A DNA stretch of 41,087 nucleotides from an uncultured Clostridia bacterium (GTDB lineage Bacteria > Bacillota > Clostridia > Christensenellales > Borkfalkiaceae): the NCBI GenBank assembly GCA_947624215.1, contig CANQJJ010000012.1:1-41087 (forward strand), in the 5' to 3' direction. Within the stretch, counting starts at the first letter, position 1; each line of letters starts with the position of its first letter. The notes beneath the pieces are model-generated. The model was not told where the DNA came from. It did not search any database and was given only the letters and a program-made list of their open reading frames with translations. Below, piece after piece: positions 16,107 through 24,309 of this stretch. The translations under genes were made by a program, and so were the position numbers.

Positions 16107-16136
16107 GAGTATGCCGCCCGCGGCCTGCTTTTATGC
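16107..16136 (-). promoter_or_regulatory. candidate sigma-G promoter of the ger operon
   Basis: Minus strand: -35 GCATA (16132-16136), 18-bp spacer, -10 CATACTC (16107-16113). This agrees with the sigma-G consensus GMATR-N18-CATNHTA except for the last base. Sigma-G is the expected forespore regulator of germinant-receptor operons. The start would fall on or within a base of the gerA ATG, implying a leaderless message. Confidence 0.5.
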
Positions 16137-16189
16137 GGACAGACATAAAGGCCGGGTAGGGCGGAATAAGATAGTTTAAGGTCATGCGG

Positions 16190-16740
16190 GTATAAGAGAG
16201 CTCCTTGGCGCCCCTGCGCGAAGTTGATTGCCGCCCAAACCCGATCGGAGCGTCCGCGCGCTCCGCGCGCGTCATTCTGAGCCGCATTGGCATGGAATAG
16301 AGCGAACTGCCCATCCGCGAAGAATCTTGCTACGACCGAGCCCGTGTGAGCGCCCAAGGCATTCCCAATTACGTCACCCTGAGCCGTGTCGAAGGGTCAC
16401 CGCATTATAAACAAGGTGATGTTTCGACTACGCTCAACATGACGTAACATAGCGCATGGTCTGTTTCCCAAGCAGTCGGACTTCGTTCTTCGGGATCCTT
16501 CGGGGACAGCCGCGTCGGACTTCGTATCGTCATTACGGCTCAGGATGACGCGTTTCCCACCACCGCGGACTTCGTTTGAGCGCCCCCTCGCCTTCCCTTC
16601 TGGGGAAGGTGCCCCGTAAGGGGCGGATGAGGTCGGATGAGGAGAGAAACCCTTTCCCCCCTCGCAAGGGCCTCGGGGTACTTTCCCTTACAGGGACAGC
16701 AAGGGGAGCGTCGCTTACCACACCGCGGACTTCGTTTAAG
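16190..16740. repeat. interspersed repeat mosaic between ger operon and pdaB
   Basis: Contains the GCGCGCTCCGCGCGC-R2 unit (16255-16280), the CCGCGAAGAATCTTGCTACG module (16316-16336), an R4 palindrome (16368-16448), R3 (TTCTTCGGGATCCTTCGGGG, near 16496), and R8 with R1 (16585-16710). No gene is supported. Confidence 0.85.
16368..16448. repeat. R4 fold-back palindrome, copy 2
   Basis: ATTACGTCACCCTGA at one end and a TCAACATGACGTAAC arm at the other; the inner arms are TCGAAGGGTCACC and GGTGATGTTTCGA. The two arms carry different sequence variants. Confidence 0.75.
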
Positions 16741-16826
16741 GGGCGGTTTCGTCAAAACAGGCGAAAATTCGACCGTATTCTCCAAATTTGTTGCGGAAAA
16801 AAATCATATCATAGAGGAGCCATCCG

Positions 16827-17597
16827 ATGAAATTCATCACTCTGCGTCTTAAGTCCCTTTTGCTCGCCTGCGCGCTTTTGTTCGCCGCTGTTGCGGGCAT
16901 GGGTGCCGCCTACGCTGCGGGTGCCGCCGAAGTCTATTATAGCGGCGCTCGCTCCCTCCCCATTTACAGCGTCGAGCGCAGCGACAACAAAGTCGCCCTC
17001 TCCTTCGATTGCGCGTGGGGCGTCGACTACACCGACTCCCTCCTCGCCACCCTCGCCGCCGAAAAGGTGCGCGTCACCTTCTTCACCGTGCAGTTCTGGA
17101 CGGAAAAATACCCCGAATACGTGAAAAAGATCGCCGCCGCGGGCCACGAGATCGGCACGCACAGCGCCACCCATCCCTACATGTCCCGCCTCACCGAGGC
17201 CGAGATCCAAAAGGAACTCGAGACCTCCTCGGCCGCCATCGAAAACCTCACGGGCAAGGACGTCGAGCTCTTCCGCCCTCCCTACGGCGACTACGACGAC
17301 CTCGTCATCGACACCGCGGGCGCCATGGGCCTGTATCCCATCCAGTGGGACGTCGACTCTCTCGACTGGAAAAACCTCTCGGCTTCGGACATCGTCGAGC
17401 GCATCGCCTCGCGCACGAAGAGCGGCAGTATCATCCTCATGCACAACAACGGCCTGCACACCGCCGAGGCCCTGCCCGTCATCATCGACACCCTGCGGGC
17501 GAACGGGTTCGAGTTCGTGCCCATCGGGGAACTCATCTACCGCGAGAACTACACCATCGATCACACGGGGCGGCAGATCCCGAGGGGCGCGGCTTAG
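16827..17597 (+). CDS. polysaccharide deacetylase, PdaB-type sporulation family (CE4)
   Basis: A 256-residue exported CE4-fold protein. Signal peptide 1-30 (cleavage near AYA-A). CE4 motifs: SFDCAWG (catalytic Asp61), HSATH (metal-binding His112 and His116), RPPYG (150-154), WDVDSLDW (174-181) and LMHNN (His206). The second Asp of the classical TFDDG motif is Cys62 here, as in the clostridial PdaB-like sporulation group (FDxAWG), where the position is not acidic. The family is linked to spore cortex maturation. GAGGAG lies 10 nt before the ATG. No clear promoter was identified; upstream is repeat DNA ending near 16740. Confidence 0.85.
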   Translation: MKFITLRLKSLLLACALLFAAVAGMGAAYAAGAAEVYYSGARSLPIYSVERSDNKVALSFDCAWGVDYTDSLLATLAAEKVRVTFFTVQFWTEKYPEYVKKIAAAGHEIGTHSATHPYMSRLTEAEIQKELETSSAAIENLTGKDVELFRPPYGDYDDLVIDTAGAMGLYPIQWDVDSLDWKNLSASDIVERIASRTKSGSIILMHNNGLHTAEALPVIIDTLRANGFEFVPIGELIYRENYTIDHTGRQIPRGAA

Positions 17598-17711
17598 AAA
17601 TCAATATGAAGATCCATCCCGCGGAAGGGCAACTTCTCTCATGAAGACAGAAAAGGAGCCACCCATGTCCGCGAATGACTGTTCGGAAATACTTTGGAGG
17701 TACAAAGATAC

Positions 17712-18389
17712 ATGGATTACAACACAGAAAAGAACAACAAGGTGTACATCTGCGGGGAGATCGTCTCCGAGGCGACCTTCTCCCACGAGGTCTACGGCGA
17801 GGGATTTTACGAATTGTTCGTTAAGGTCATGCGTCTATCGGGACAGGCCGACATCCTCCCCGTGACCGTCTCCGAGCGGCTCATCAAGGGCGGCGAACTC
17901 AAACCGGGGAGCATTCTGAGCGCGGTGGGGCAATTCCGCAGCTACAACAAGCTCGAAGGGGGCCGCAGCAGGCTCATGCTGACTGTATTCGTGCGCGAAC
18001 TCGTGCAGGAGACGGGGGACAGGAATCCCAACTCCGTCGTGCTCTCGGGCTACATCTGCAAGCCGCCCGTCTACCGCACGACGCCCTTCAACCGCGAGAT
18101 CGCCGACCTTCTTCTTGCCGTGAACAGGGCCTATAATAAGTCGGATTACATCCCCTGCATCGCGTGGGGGAGGAACGCGCGGTTCGTGCAAAATCTCAAG
18201 GTGGGAGACAGGGTCGCGCTCTCGGGGCGCATCCAGAGCAGGGAGTATCAGAAGCGGCTTTCGGACACCGAGACGGTGACCATGACCGCGTATGAGGTCT
18301 CCGTATCCAAGCTGGCGGCCTTTGACGAGGGGGAGAGTTTCGACGTGGACGACGCCTTCGACCTCTACGCCCTCCCCGGCAGCGAGTGA
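17712..18389 (+). CDS. two-OB-fold single-stranded DNA-binding-like protein
   Basis: A 225-residue protein with two tandem OB-type halves, about 1-105 (NNKVYICGEIVSEATFSHE...) and 110-210 (NSVVLSGYICKPPVYRTTP...IPCIAWGRNARFVQNLKVGDRVALSGRIQSREYQK). The second half carries the SSB/PriB signature of an entry strand, IPCIAWGxxA and GDRVxLSGRIQSR. Two-domain proteins of this type are annotated as ssDNA-binding or primosomal proteins in clostridia. The start is ATG 17712 with GGAGG 11 nt upstream; a TTG 18 bp earlier would destroy that site. It lies 114 bp after the deacetylase and may be co-transcribed. The C-terminal tail is acidic (DEGESFDVDDAFDLY), as in SSB proteins. Confidence 0.78.
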   Translation: MDYNTEKNNKVYICGEIVSEATFSHEVYGEGFYELFVKVMRLSGQADILPVTVSERLIKGGELKPGSILSAVGQFRSYNKLEGGRSRLMLTVFVRELVQETGDRNPNSVVLSGYICKPPVYRTTPFNREIADLLLAVNRAYNKSDYIPCIAWGRNARFVQNLKVGDRVALSGRIQSREYQKRLSDTETVTMTAYEVSVSKLAAFDEGESFDVDDAFDLYALPGSE

Positions 18390-18691
18390 GGGGTAGAGAA
18401 GAGCGCGACGACAACACGGACTGCGTAAGAGGGGATCGTGTCCGCCCGACCGAGCTCATCCAAAGCGTCATTCTGAGCCAACGAAGAAAAAATAGAGCGA
18501 ATTGCCCATCCGCGAAGGAATCTTGCTACGACCAAGCTCGTGCGAGCGCCCCCTTGCCTTCCCTTCCGGGGAAGGTGCCCGTAGGGCGGATGAGGGGCGG
18601 ATGAGGGCGGATGAGGAGGAGAAACCCTTTCGGCGCACAAGGGCAGTGCGCCACTTTCCCTTACAGGGACAGCGAGGGGGGAGCTTCCGTG

Positions 18692-19397
18692 CCCCGCCCC
18701 TCATTCCGACCGAGGCAGAGCCGAGGGAGTGAATCCTGAGCGACCAAGTGCAATGAAAACATCAGCATTGGCTGATGAGGAAGTATTGTGCCTTTTCGCT
18801 CAAGATACGCTCGCCTACGGCTCGGTATGAGGGTTGGACTTCGTACCTCGGGATCCTTCGGGGACAGCCGCGTCGGACTTCGTATTGCCATTACGGCTCA
18901 GGATGACGCGCTTACCACTACCATGTCCTAAGCCCAATCGAAGCGTCATTCTGCCCGACCAAGCTCATCCAAAGCGTCATTCTGAGCCGATAGAGCATGC
19001 ATGAGAGCGAACTGCCCATCCGCGAAGAATCTTATTACGACCAAGCCTGTGTGAGCGCCCCCTTGCCTTCCCTTCTGGGGAAGGTGCCCGTAGGGCGGAT
19101 GAGGGGCGGATGAGGGCGGATGAGGAGGAGAAACCCTTTCGGCGCACAAGGGCAGTGCGCCACTGTCTCGGGCAGGTAGAGTCCTGCCCTACTTCGCCTA
19201 CGGCTCGTGTCGCGCTTGGAATTGCAAATAGAAGCCTCGCGCGTTCGGTCACCGTTCGCGCCTTCCGATGCGCTCTCTCACCGCAAACGCCGCCCACAGC
19301 ACACTGTGCTGATGTGCGAGAACGCGTTTTGCGACCTTACAGGGACAGCAAGGGGGCGTTCGCTTACCACAACGATAATGCGGTGATGTTTCGACGG
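18692..19397. repeat. tandem duplication, left copy (period 765 bp)
   Basis: Matches 19457-20162 nearly base for base; the few differences include a substitution near 19270 and compensating one-base indels near 19227 and 19320. The near identity indicates a recent duplication (or recent gene conversion). Confidence 0.92.
18699..18832. repeat. R5 fold-back repeat, copy 1
   Basis: About 134 bp, CCTCATTCCGA at the left and TCGGTATGAGG at the right, with TGAGCGACC/CGCTCA inner arms and a central hairpin CATCAGC-ATT-GGCTGATG (18760-18777). The whole unit can fold back on itself. Confidence 0.85.
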
Positions 19398-19456
19398 GGC
19401 TCAACATGACGTAATAGAGAGCAAGGTCTGTTCATCAAGCATCACGGACTACGTAC

Positions 19457-20162
19457 CCCCGCCCCTCATTCCGACCGAGGCAGAGCCGAGGGAGTGAATC
19501 CTGAGCGACCAAGTGCAATGAAAACATCAGCATTGGCTGATGAGGAAGTATTGTGCCTTTTCGCTCAAGATACGCTCGCCTACGGCTCGGTATGAGGGTT
19601 GGACTTCGTACCTCGGGATCCTTCGGGGACAGCCGCGTCGGACTTCGTATTGCCATTACGGCTCAGGATGACGCGCTTACCACTACCATGTCCTAAGCCC
19701 AATCGAAGCGTCATTCTGCCCGACCAAGCTCATCCAAAGCGTCATTCTGAGCCGATAGAGCATGCATGAGAGCGAACTGCCCATCCGCGAAGAATCTTAT
19801 TACGACCAAGCCTGTGTGAGCGCCCCCTTGCCTTCCCTTCTGGGGAAGGTGCCCGTAGGGCGGATGAGGGGCGGATGAGGGCGGATGAGGAGGAGAAACC
19901 CTTTCGGCGCACAAGGGCAGTGCGCCACTGTCTCGGGCAGGTAGAGTCCTGCCCTACTTCGCCTACGGCTCGTGTCGCGCTTGGAATCCCAATAGAAGCC
20001 TCGCGCGTTCGGTCACCGTTCGCGCCTTCCGATGCGCTCACTCACCGCAAACGCCGCCCACAGCACACTGTGCTGATGTGCGAGAAATGCGTTTTGCGAC
20101 CTTACAGGGACAGCAAGAGGGCGTTCGCTTACCACAACGATAATGCGGTGATGCTTCGACTA
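19457..20162. repeat. tandem duplication, right copy
   Basis: Second copy of 18692-19397, offset exactly 765 bp. The copies diverge at their right ends: the left one continues into an R4 arm without insert, the right one into an R4 arm carrying the 54-bp element. Confidence 0.92.
19464..19597. repeat. R5 fold-back repeat, copy 2 (in duplicated block)
   Basis: Identical layout to 18699-18832; central hairpin at 19525-19542. Confidence 0.85.
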
Positions 20163-20165
20163 TGC

Positions 20166-20219
20166 TACTTCGCCTTTGGCTCGTGTCGCGCTTAGAATAC
20201 CAATAGAAGCCTCGCGCGG
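20166..20219. repeat. 54-bp TACTTCGC element inserted in an R4 arm
   Basis: Runs from TACTTCGCC to CTCGCGCGG. Left flank CGACTATGC and right flank TCAGCATGACGTAATA join to a normal R4 arm when the 54 bp are removed. The same insertion occurs at 24737-24790 and 29410-29463. Confidence 0.8.
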
Positions 20220-20392
20220 TCAGCATGACGTAATATAGCGCTTGCTCCGTTTCCCACAACACAGTTCGCGTATTTTCCCCCCAAAAAATACCTATATATC
20301 TATAAAATGGGAAAGATGGGGCGGAAAAGGTAAAAAGTTTTGCAGAAATCCGCCGCAGGGAAAAATTTTTTTAGGTTTTTCAAAAATAACGG

Positions 20393-20421
20393 TTGACAAG
20401 TTACAATTTATGGTGTATTCT
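20393..20421 (+). promoter_or_regulatory. sigma-A promoter of zinc-ribbon gene 1
   Basis: -35 TTGACA (20393-20398), 17-bp spacer ending ATGGTG, -10 TATTCT (20416-20421) followed by ATA. The stretch ATGGTGTATNCTATA recurs at the promoter of the next gene (21570-21598). Confidence 0.85.
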
Positions 20422-20482
20422 ATATATGATTCGATAAAAAGGTACTTTATCATCAACTAATCCCCGAGCGGAGGAAGGAAAA

Positions 20483-21472
20483 ATGGCAGAAACCGACAAG
20501 AAGATCGAAAAACTGCGCGAACGGAATTTCAGGAGCGAGAAATATCCCGCTGTCTGCCCCGAGTGCGGTGAACAACTCAAGGACCGCGTCTGGCACGAAG
20601 GCAAAGATGCCCAAGGCGCGGCGAAGAAGGGCGCAGACCTTCGTGCATGGATGTTGAACGGCGGCAGATGCCCCCGTCCCGCATGCAATGCCCAGATCAT
20701 CTGCCCTACCTGCGGTATCCCCCTTGCACCCGGCGCTACCTATTGCCACGCTTGCCATACGGCCATCGGTTCGCCCCGCCGCACCTGCTCCCGTTGCGGC
20801 ATTACATATGAGCGCAACATGGCTTGCTGCCCGCAATGCGGTCTCCCCGCAACGCTCGTCTGCGAACAAGACGGCACTCAGATGCACTACGAGGAAAAGT
20901 ATTGCCCCCGTTGCAGACATTATAATGATTGGGATAGGATCTACCCCGACGGCAATGCCCGCCAAGAGCCCGTGTACACGCCCTCGCCCCTCAACGGCAG
21001 TTTCGTGATCACGCCCTACGGGCCGATGTTCGTCTTCGATCCCATGCCCGCGCCCGCTCCCGAGCCTCCTCGCAAGCCCGCGCCCATGCTCCCGCCTCCC
21101 CCTCCCGTCTTCACGCCGGAGCCCGAGGAAACCCCCGCACCCGCGCCCGTGCCCGTCAGCGATAAGCGCTCCGTCATCGGCCTCGTGTTCTCGATCCTCG
21201 CGATCCTCTGCACGGCAGGCTTCATCGCCGCATTTGCCTTTGATTATACCATCGTGGGCATTGTGGTGACCGTTGCGGCGTTCCTCTTCGGCTTCATCGG
21301 CATCGGCCTCGGCGTCAGCGGAAAAGACGCGCATCCGAAGACCGGCATCGCAGCTGTTCTGATCGGCTTCATCGCCGTCCTCGCTGCGGCGGCCGCATGC
21401 GTGTGGCTCTTCCTCTACGACGGCATCGCCACCGTGAGAGATTGGTTCGGCATCAAGATCAACAAGAAATAA
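20483..21472 (+). CDS. multi-zinc-ribbon membrane protein with Pro-rich linker
   Basis: A 329-residue protein of unknown function. It has zinc-ribbon Cys pairs at C25/C28 with C63/C68, C74/C77 with C88/C91, C102/C105 with C116/C119, and C127 with C141/C144 (possibly His135 as fourth ligand). A Pro/Ala-rich linker (about 175-225) leads to three hydrophobic helices (about 230-250, 254-276, 288-311) and a short basic tail, so the zinc modules probably face the cytoplasm. GGAGGAAGG lies 4 nt before the ATG. It has its own promoter and terminator. The neighbouring gene shares the zinc-ribbon start and a closely matching promoter, suggesting joint function. Confidence 0.8.
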   Translation: MAETDKKIEKLRERNFRSEKYPAVCPECGEQLKDRVWHEGKDAQGAAKKGADLRAWMLNGGRCPRPACNAQIICPTCGIPLAPGATYCHACHTAIGSPRRTCSRCGITYERNMACCPQCGLPATLVCEQDGTQMHYEEKYCPRCRHYNDWDRIYPDGNARQEPVYTPSPLNGSFVITPYGPMFVFDPMPAPAPEPPRKPAPMLPPPPPVFTPEPEETPAPAPVPVSDKRSVIGLVFSILAILCTAGFIAAFAFDYTIVGIVVTVAAFLFGFIGIGLGVSGKDAHPKTGIAAVLIGFIAVLAAAAACVWLFLYDGIATVRDWFGIKINKK

Positions 21473-21520
21473 GTCTCTCAGACTGTGCGATCGCATCGCA
21501 TAAAACAAAAAATTTCCAAA

Positions 21521-21547
21521 CCGAGGCACGATTGCCTCGGTTTTTTT
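21521..21547 (+). terminator. rho-independent terminator of zinc-ribbon gene 1
   Basis: CCGAGGCA-CGAT-TGCCTCGG followed by TTTTTTT. Confidence 0.92.
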
Positions 21548-21569
21548 ATGAAAAAACAAACAGAAGGGG

Positions 21570-21598
21570 TTGACAACTCTCTTGAAATGGTGTATGCT
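21570..21598 (+). promoter_or_regulatory. sigma-A promoter of zinc-ribbon gene 2
   Basis: -35 TTGACA (21570-21575), 17-bp spacer ending ATGGTG, -10 TATGCT (21593-21598). The core is almost the same as that of gene 1. Confidence 0.85.
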
Positions 21599-21632
21599 AT
21601 AAGGGAAATACCATGAAAATCAGGAGGACTCT

Positions 21633-22775
21633 ATGGCAACCTGTCAAAAATGCGGAGCGGAACTGAAGGCAGATGAGGTGTACTGCCACAATTGCGGCAA
21701 CCCCGTCGCGACCAACGCTGTCTATCCGCTGACCGCACAGCAGTCCTACGGTTATACCGCCCAACAACCCGTCTACGGCTATCCCCAGCCCGCCTATACG
21801 GTCGGCAGCTACGGCCAGCCCTATGGCTACACCCAGCCCGTCTACGGCTACGGCCAGCCCTACGGCTACACCCAGCCCGCATACCCCGCGGCGGACCCCA
21901 ACCAATATGCCGCCGCCGGTTACGGCTACTCCCAGCCCGTACAGGCCGTGCTCGATCCCAACGCGGGCATCCAGATCTACCCGCAACAGGGCAACGGGGA
22001 ACAGCAGGCCCCCAATGACGCACAGCAGCAGTATGCACAGGCCCAATACGGGGCACAGCAACAGTATGCGCAGGCCGCGCAGCAGTCGGCAGAATATACC
22101 CAACAGCAGGCTCAGGAGGCACGGCAGGCCCAAGAGGCGCAGCAGTATGCACAGCAATATGTCCAACAATATGTGCAACAGCCCGCGCCCGCACCCGAGC
22201 CCGAGAAGCCGCGCGTCAACCCCAACTCTCCCGAGGGCAGGGCAATCGCAGAGGCCGAGCCCGTAGAGTTCGCGCTCAAAGCGACCAAGGTCGGCATCCC
22301 CGTCTTCTTCGGCTATGGCTATGACCCGATGTCCCTCGCCAGCACGAAGAAGGCCTACGAGGAGGTCTATCGCGCCATGGGCGTCGAGGCACAGATGGGC
22401 TCGCAGATGGCGGCGCAGATGAGTGCCTATAAGATGGCCTATCACGAGATGAACAACTGTATGCCCGATTACAGCGACTTCTTCAAGCCGCAGCCCCAGC
22501 CGCAACCTCAGCCCCAGCCGCAGTCCCAGCCTTGGTGGCCCTACTACGGCGCTCCGCAGCCCGCTCCTGCCTTGGAGGAACCCGAGGAAGAAGAGCTTCC
22601 CGCTCCCGAGGAGCACGCGGAAGGCGAGCAGACCTTGCAGGAGATGCAGGCCGAGTCCGCGGACACGGAGGAGAACGCCGAGGGATTTACCGACGAGGCC
22701 GAGGCGCGCGAGTATGAGAAACTCAAAAAGCGCGAGGAGAGAAGGGCGCTCCGCAAGATCGACGCGTTCGATTGA
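21633..22775 (+). CDS. zinc-ribbon protein with prion-like Y/G/Q/P domain
   Basis: A 380-residue protein of unknown function. Residues 1-25 form a zinc ribbon (CQKCG...YCHNCG). Residues about 30-95 are a low-complexity array of YGQPYGYTQP-type repeats rich in Tyr, Gly, Gln and Pro. Residues about 125-190 are Gln/Ala-rich (QQQYAQAQYG...). A short ordered segment (about 205-290, ...PEGRAIAEAEPVEFALKAT..., with FFGYGYDPMSL) follows, then a PQPQPQPQ tract, an acidic stretch and a charged C-terminal helix. AGGAGG lies 7 nt before the ATG. The composition resembles eukaryotic prion-like domains, unusual for a bacterial protein. No membrane segment or signal peptide is seen. Confidence 0.8.
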   Translation: MATCQKCGAELKADEVYCHNCGNPVATNAVYPLTAQQSYGYTAQQPVYGYPQPAYTVGSYGQPYGYTQPVYGYGQPYGYTQPAYPAADPNQYAAAGYGYSQPVQAVLDPNAGIQIYPQQGNGEQQAPNDAQQQYAQAQYGAQQQYAQAAQQSAEYTQQQAQEARQAQEAQQYAQQYVQQYVQQPAPAPEPEKPRVNPNSPEGRAIAEAEPVEFALKATKVGIPVFFGYGYDPMSLASTKKAYEEVYRAMGVEAQMGSQMAAQMSAYKMAYHEMNNCMPDYSDFFKPQPQPQPQPQPQSQPWWPYYGAPQPAPALEEPEEEELPAPEEHAEGEQTLQEMQAESADTEENAEGFTDEAEAREYEKLKKREERRALRKIDAFD

Positions 22776-22819
22776 TCGCGGCCGTATTCAAATAGCTCAC
22801 ACTTCATACAACACCTAAA

Positions 22820-22863
22820 AGCAAAAGGGGCGGCGAAAGCTGCCTCTTTTGCTTGACTTTTTT
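22820..22863 (+). terminator. rho-independent terminator of zinc-ribbon gene 2
   Basis: AGCAAAAGGGGCGGC pairs with GCTGCCTCTTTTGCT around a GAAA tetraloop; the following T-run overlaps the -35 box of the next promoter. Confidence 0.85.
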
Positions 22864-22881
22864 GGGGCGGCGGCGTAAAAT
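22853..22881 (+). promoter_or_regulatory. sigma-A promoter of the nicotinamidase-like gene
   Basis: -35 TTGACT (22853-22858), 17-bp spacer, -10 TAAAAT (22876-22881). It overlaps the preceding terminator. Confidence 0.75.
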
Positions 22882-22909
22882 GAAAGAAAAATCCGCTCGG
22901 AGGACAATT

Positions 22910-23464
22910 ATGGATAAGAACAAGACGGCCATTCTCGTGGTAGATATGCTCAACGACTTTGTGACGGGTGCCTTGAAGTGCGACAGGGGGCTCGCCATCG
23001 TGCCCAAGACGGCTGAACTTTTGCGCGGCGCGCGCAAGGCGGGGGTGCCCGTCATCTTCTGCAACGACGCGCACATCAAGGGCGTCGACCATGAACTCAA
23101 ACTTTGGGGGGACCATGCCATCGCAGGGACCAAGGGCGCCGAGGTCATCCCCGAGCTCGAACTCTGCGGCAAGGACTACGTCGTGCCCAAGCGCAGATAC
23201 AGCGGCTTCTTCCACACCGATCTCGACCTGCTCCTCAGGGAGCTCGGCGTTGACACCGTCATCATGACGGGCCTGCACGCGCACATGTGCGTCCGCCATA
23301 CCTCGGCCGACGCCTACTGCCTCGGCTACAACATCGTCGTTGCCACCGACGCCACCGATTCCTTCACGGAGGAGGACTATGTCTATGGCATCAAGTATCT
23401 CAAAGAGGTCTACGGCGCCGAGCTCACCACCGTCGACGCGCTTTTGAAGGAATTCGGCGCGTAA
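22910..23464 (+). CDS. isochorismatase/nicotinamidase-family cysteine hydrolase
   Basis: A 184-residue cytoplasmic amidohydrolase. Catalytic triad: Asp12 (VVDMLNDF), Lys94 (VVPKRRYSGF) and Cys127 (GLHAHMCVRHT). A metal-site pattern D53-A-H55 with H61 points to nicotinamidase (nicotinamide to nicotinate, NAD salvage) rather than isochorismatase, but family members with other substrates share it. Start chosen at 22910 with GGAGG 8 nt upstream; an in-frame ATG 57 bp earlier would precede the predicted transcription start. The next gene overlaps by one base (TAATG). Confidence 0.87.
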   Translation: MDKNKTAILVVDMLNDFVTGALKCDRGLAIVPKTAELLRGARKAGVPVIFCNDAHIKGVDHELKLWGDHAIAGTKGAEVIPELELCGKDYVVPKRRYSGFFHTDLDLLLRELGVDTVIMTGLHAHMCVRHTSADAYCLGYNIVVATDATDSFTEEDYVYGIKYLKEVYGAELTTVDALLKEFGA

Positions 23465-24285
23465 TGGGGAAAAAGAAGCACAAAAAGCGCACCAAGCAGG
23501 AGGTCATCCGCGGCATCCAAAACACGTTGGAGGGGTACCGCCGCTTCGATCTCGACTACATTCCCTACGGCACGGACTGGTCTGCCCCGACGGAGCGGTA
23601 TCATTACCGCCAGCCGTGGTATGAGCGGCCGCTCACGGGATTTTGGCGTACACTGCTCGGCGTGCTCGCCCCGCCCTTCCTCCGCCTCGTCTACGGGGCC
23701 AAGACGCTCGGACGGGAGAACCGCCGCGCCCTGAAGGGGGGAGCGATCTCCGTGTGCAACCATTTCAACTACCTCGACACGCTGTTTATCCGCGACGCGG
23801 TGGGGCACTTCGGGAGCTTCCACACGATGGCGCCTTGGAACAACAAGAAGGGACTCGGGGGGCACATCATCCGCCACGGGGGCATGTGGCCGCTCGGGGG
23901 GAACCTCAAGGCCATGCGCAAATTCGAGGAGGAGATGGGGCGGCGGCTGAAAGAGGGGAAGATCGTCAATTTCTACCCCGAGCAGGCGCTGTGGACAAAC
24001 TATCAAAAACCACGCCCGATGAAGGACGGAGCTTTTCGCTTTGCGGTGAAATACAACGTGCCTGTCCTGCCTGTTTTTTGCACGTTTGACAGAAACAGAG
24101 GGGGGCATGTCCGAAAGCTGCGCATTCATATCCTGCCTGCGGTGTATCCGGACGAAGCGCTTGCGCCCCGTCCCCGTGCGCAGAAGATGAAGGAGGAAGC
24201 GGAGCGCCTCTGGCGGGAATGTTACGTCTCGGCCTACGGCACCCCGCTCGAATATCTGCCCGACAGAAGAAGACCGCAGAAATAG
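23464..24285 (+). CDS. 1-acylglycerol-3-phosphate acyltransferase-like (PlsC family)
   Basis: A 273-residue acyltransferase. The H-x4-D motif is present as NHFNYLD (His100, Asp105), and a degenerate FPEG-type motif as NFYPEQALW (169-177), where the usual Gly/Thr-Arg is replaced. Family role: acylation of lysophosphatidic acid to phosphatidic acid at the membrane. A basic N-terminus (MGKKKHKKRTKQ) may bind phospholipid head groups; a short hydrophobic segment is at about 62-78. The ATG overlaps the upstream stop codon, so translation is coupled to the hydrolase gene. The altered second motif means the substrate is uncertain. Repeat DNA starts within 40 bp after the stop. Confidence 0.8.
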   Translation: MGKKKHKKRTKQEVIRGIQNTLEGYRRFDLDYIPYGTDWSAPTERYHYRQPWYERPLTGFWRTLLGVLAPPFLRLVYGAKTLGRENRRALKGGAISVCNHFNYLDTLFIRDAVGHFGSFHTMAPWNNKKGLGGHIIRHGGMWPLGGNLKAMRKFEEEMGRRLKEGKIVNFYPEQALWTNYQKPRPMKDGAFRFAVKYNVPVLPVFCTFDRNRGGHVRKLRIHILPAVYPDEALAPRPRAQKMKEEAERLWRECYVSAYGTPLEYLPDRRRPQK

Positions 24286-24309
24286 CCGGCAACGGAGAGT
24301 GTGCGAACG

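Larger units (their letters stand above)
18390..20270. repeat. large interspersed repeat mosaic containing a 765-bp tandem duplication
   Basis: Almost 1.9 kb without a gene. Modules R2, CCGCGAAGAATCTTG, R8, R1, R5, R3 and the TACTTCGC element alternate. The segment 18692-19397 is repeated at 19457-20162. The final part (20166-20219) is a 54-bp element inserted into an R4 arm. Short ORFs here are read-through of repeats. Confidence 0.9.

Noticed and set aside
14687-16357. 556-residue minus-strand ORF
   Set aside because: Arg/His/Pro-rich alternative frame over gerA.
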